From contig DFHL01000049.1 in assembly GCA_002371315.1 (NCBI GenBank), positions 1-5,713 of the forward strand: a stretch of 5,713 bases of DNA, given 5' to 3'. The position numbers and the translations under genes are program-made. This document shows positions 5,423 through 5,713 of the stretch, in pieces (positions within the stretch are counted from its first letter, which is position 1; every line of letters begins with the position of its first letter). Source of the DNA: Bacteroidales bacterium UBA3724 (lineage in GTDB: Bacteria; Bacteroidota; Bacteroidia; Bacteroidales; P3). The notes under the pieces are model-generated. The model saw nothing but the letters and a program-made list of their open reading frames with translations, was not told the DNA's origin and did not search any database.

Positions 5423-5713
5423 GAGCAGGAGAAAATATATCCACAAGATCTACAAGATCTCGCTTGCGAGCAGGAGATTTTGAACGTGAATGCCCGTAAA
5501 TGCCCGTGAATGCCCGAAAATATTTTTTAGTTTAAACAGGAATTACCAGAAATTGGCCAGAAATTATCATAAATATATTTTTAACGACATAATATAATCA
5601 AGTAATAATAGCCATTAATTCGCTCGCGTCGCGAGCGTTATAATCTATAAGATCTATAGATTTCGTGAGGCGGGACGCCGAGCAGGAGAAAAAAAAAAGA
5701 AAAAATCCACAAG

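Larger units (their letters stand above)
5191..5713. repeat. Tandem ~260-bp structured non-coding repeat (two copies, third starting)
   Basis: Copy A (about 5184-5440) and copy B (about 5441-5706) align at an offset of 261 nt, falling to 257 nt after a 4-nt indel in the first hairpin (A reads GCTCGCTTGCGAGC, B lacks CTCG). Beyond that I see only a few differences: GGCCAGGAATT versus GGCCAGAAATT, one A/T change near 5319, and the A-rich junction. The window ends in CCACAAG (5707-5713), the same bases that open copy B at 5441, so a third unit probably follows. Each unit holds ACAAGATCT, a TCGC/GCGA hairpin, three GAATGCCCG-type motifs, three CAGGAATTA-type motifs, an AT-rich stretch and three further palindromes. 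No protein is encoded. Function unknown. Confidence 0.92.

Noticed and set aside
5191..5713. CRISPR array
   Set aside because: The units are about 260 nt and almost wholly identical, without short repeats separated by unique spacers, and no cas gene is present.

Overview
The window looks like chromosome from a Bacteroidales-type member of the Bacteroidota. Three things point that way: promoter -7 boxes of the TAnnTTTG type (TAATTTTG on both strands of the divergent intergenic region), A/T-rich leaders without Shine-Dalgarno sequences, and a gene set typical of the group (a dihydroorotate-dehydrogenase-like flavoprotein, a four-helix-bundle protein, a membrane-anchored TPR protein and a secreted GH3 glycosidase). 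No species can be named from the sequence alone.

Layout. Positions 1-323 are non-coding. They hold an AT-rich repeat array built on AATTCG (about 5-210), then a strong hairpin terminator (279-300). Two minus-strand genes follow: a four-helix-bundle protein (324-800) and, upstream of it in transcription order, a DHOD-like protein (874-1854). They are 73 bp apart with no terminator between them, so they may be cotranscribed. A 243-bp divergent intergenic region (1855-2097) carries a plausible promoter for each direction and an A9T8 tract. On the plus strand come a TPR protein (2098-2790), a UUCG-loop terminator (2856-2879), and a secreted GH3 glycoside hydrolase (2888-5119) that starts only 8 nt after the terminator T-run. 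The rest (5120-5713) is non-coding and consists mostly of two almost identical copies of a ~260-bp structured repeat, with a third copy apparently starting at the window edge.

The genes do not form an obvious pathway. The GH3 enzyme would release sugars from oligosaccharides, probably of hemicellulose or cellulose origin, outside the cytoplasm. The TPR protein is probably a membrane-anchored scaffold. The DHOD-like protein is probably a cytosolic FMN oxidoreductase that is not a standard pyrimidine enzyme, and the four-helix-bundle protein has no assignable role.

The most unusual content is repetitive DNA rather than a new gene system. It comprises the tandem ~260-bp repeat with several palindromes and two sets of 10-11-nt triplicated motifs, the 9-nt-periodic AATTCG array at the other end, and two sets of 7-nt tandem repeats inside the GH3 reading frame, where a change of one unit would shift the frame. 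I did not find a convincing defence, mobile or CRISPR system.
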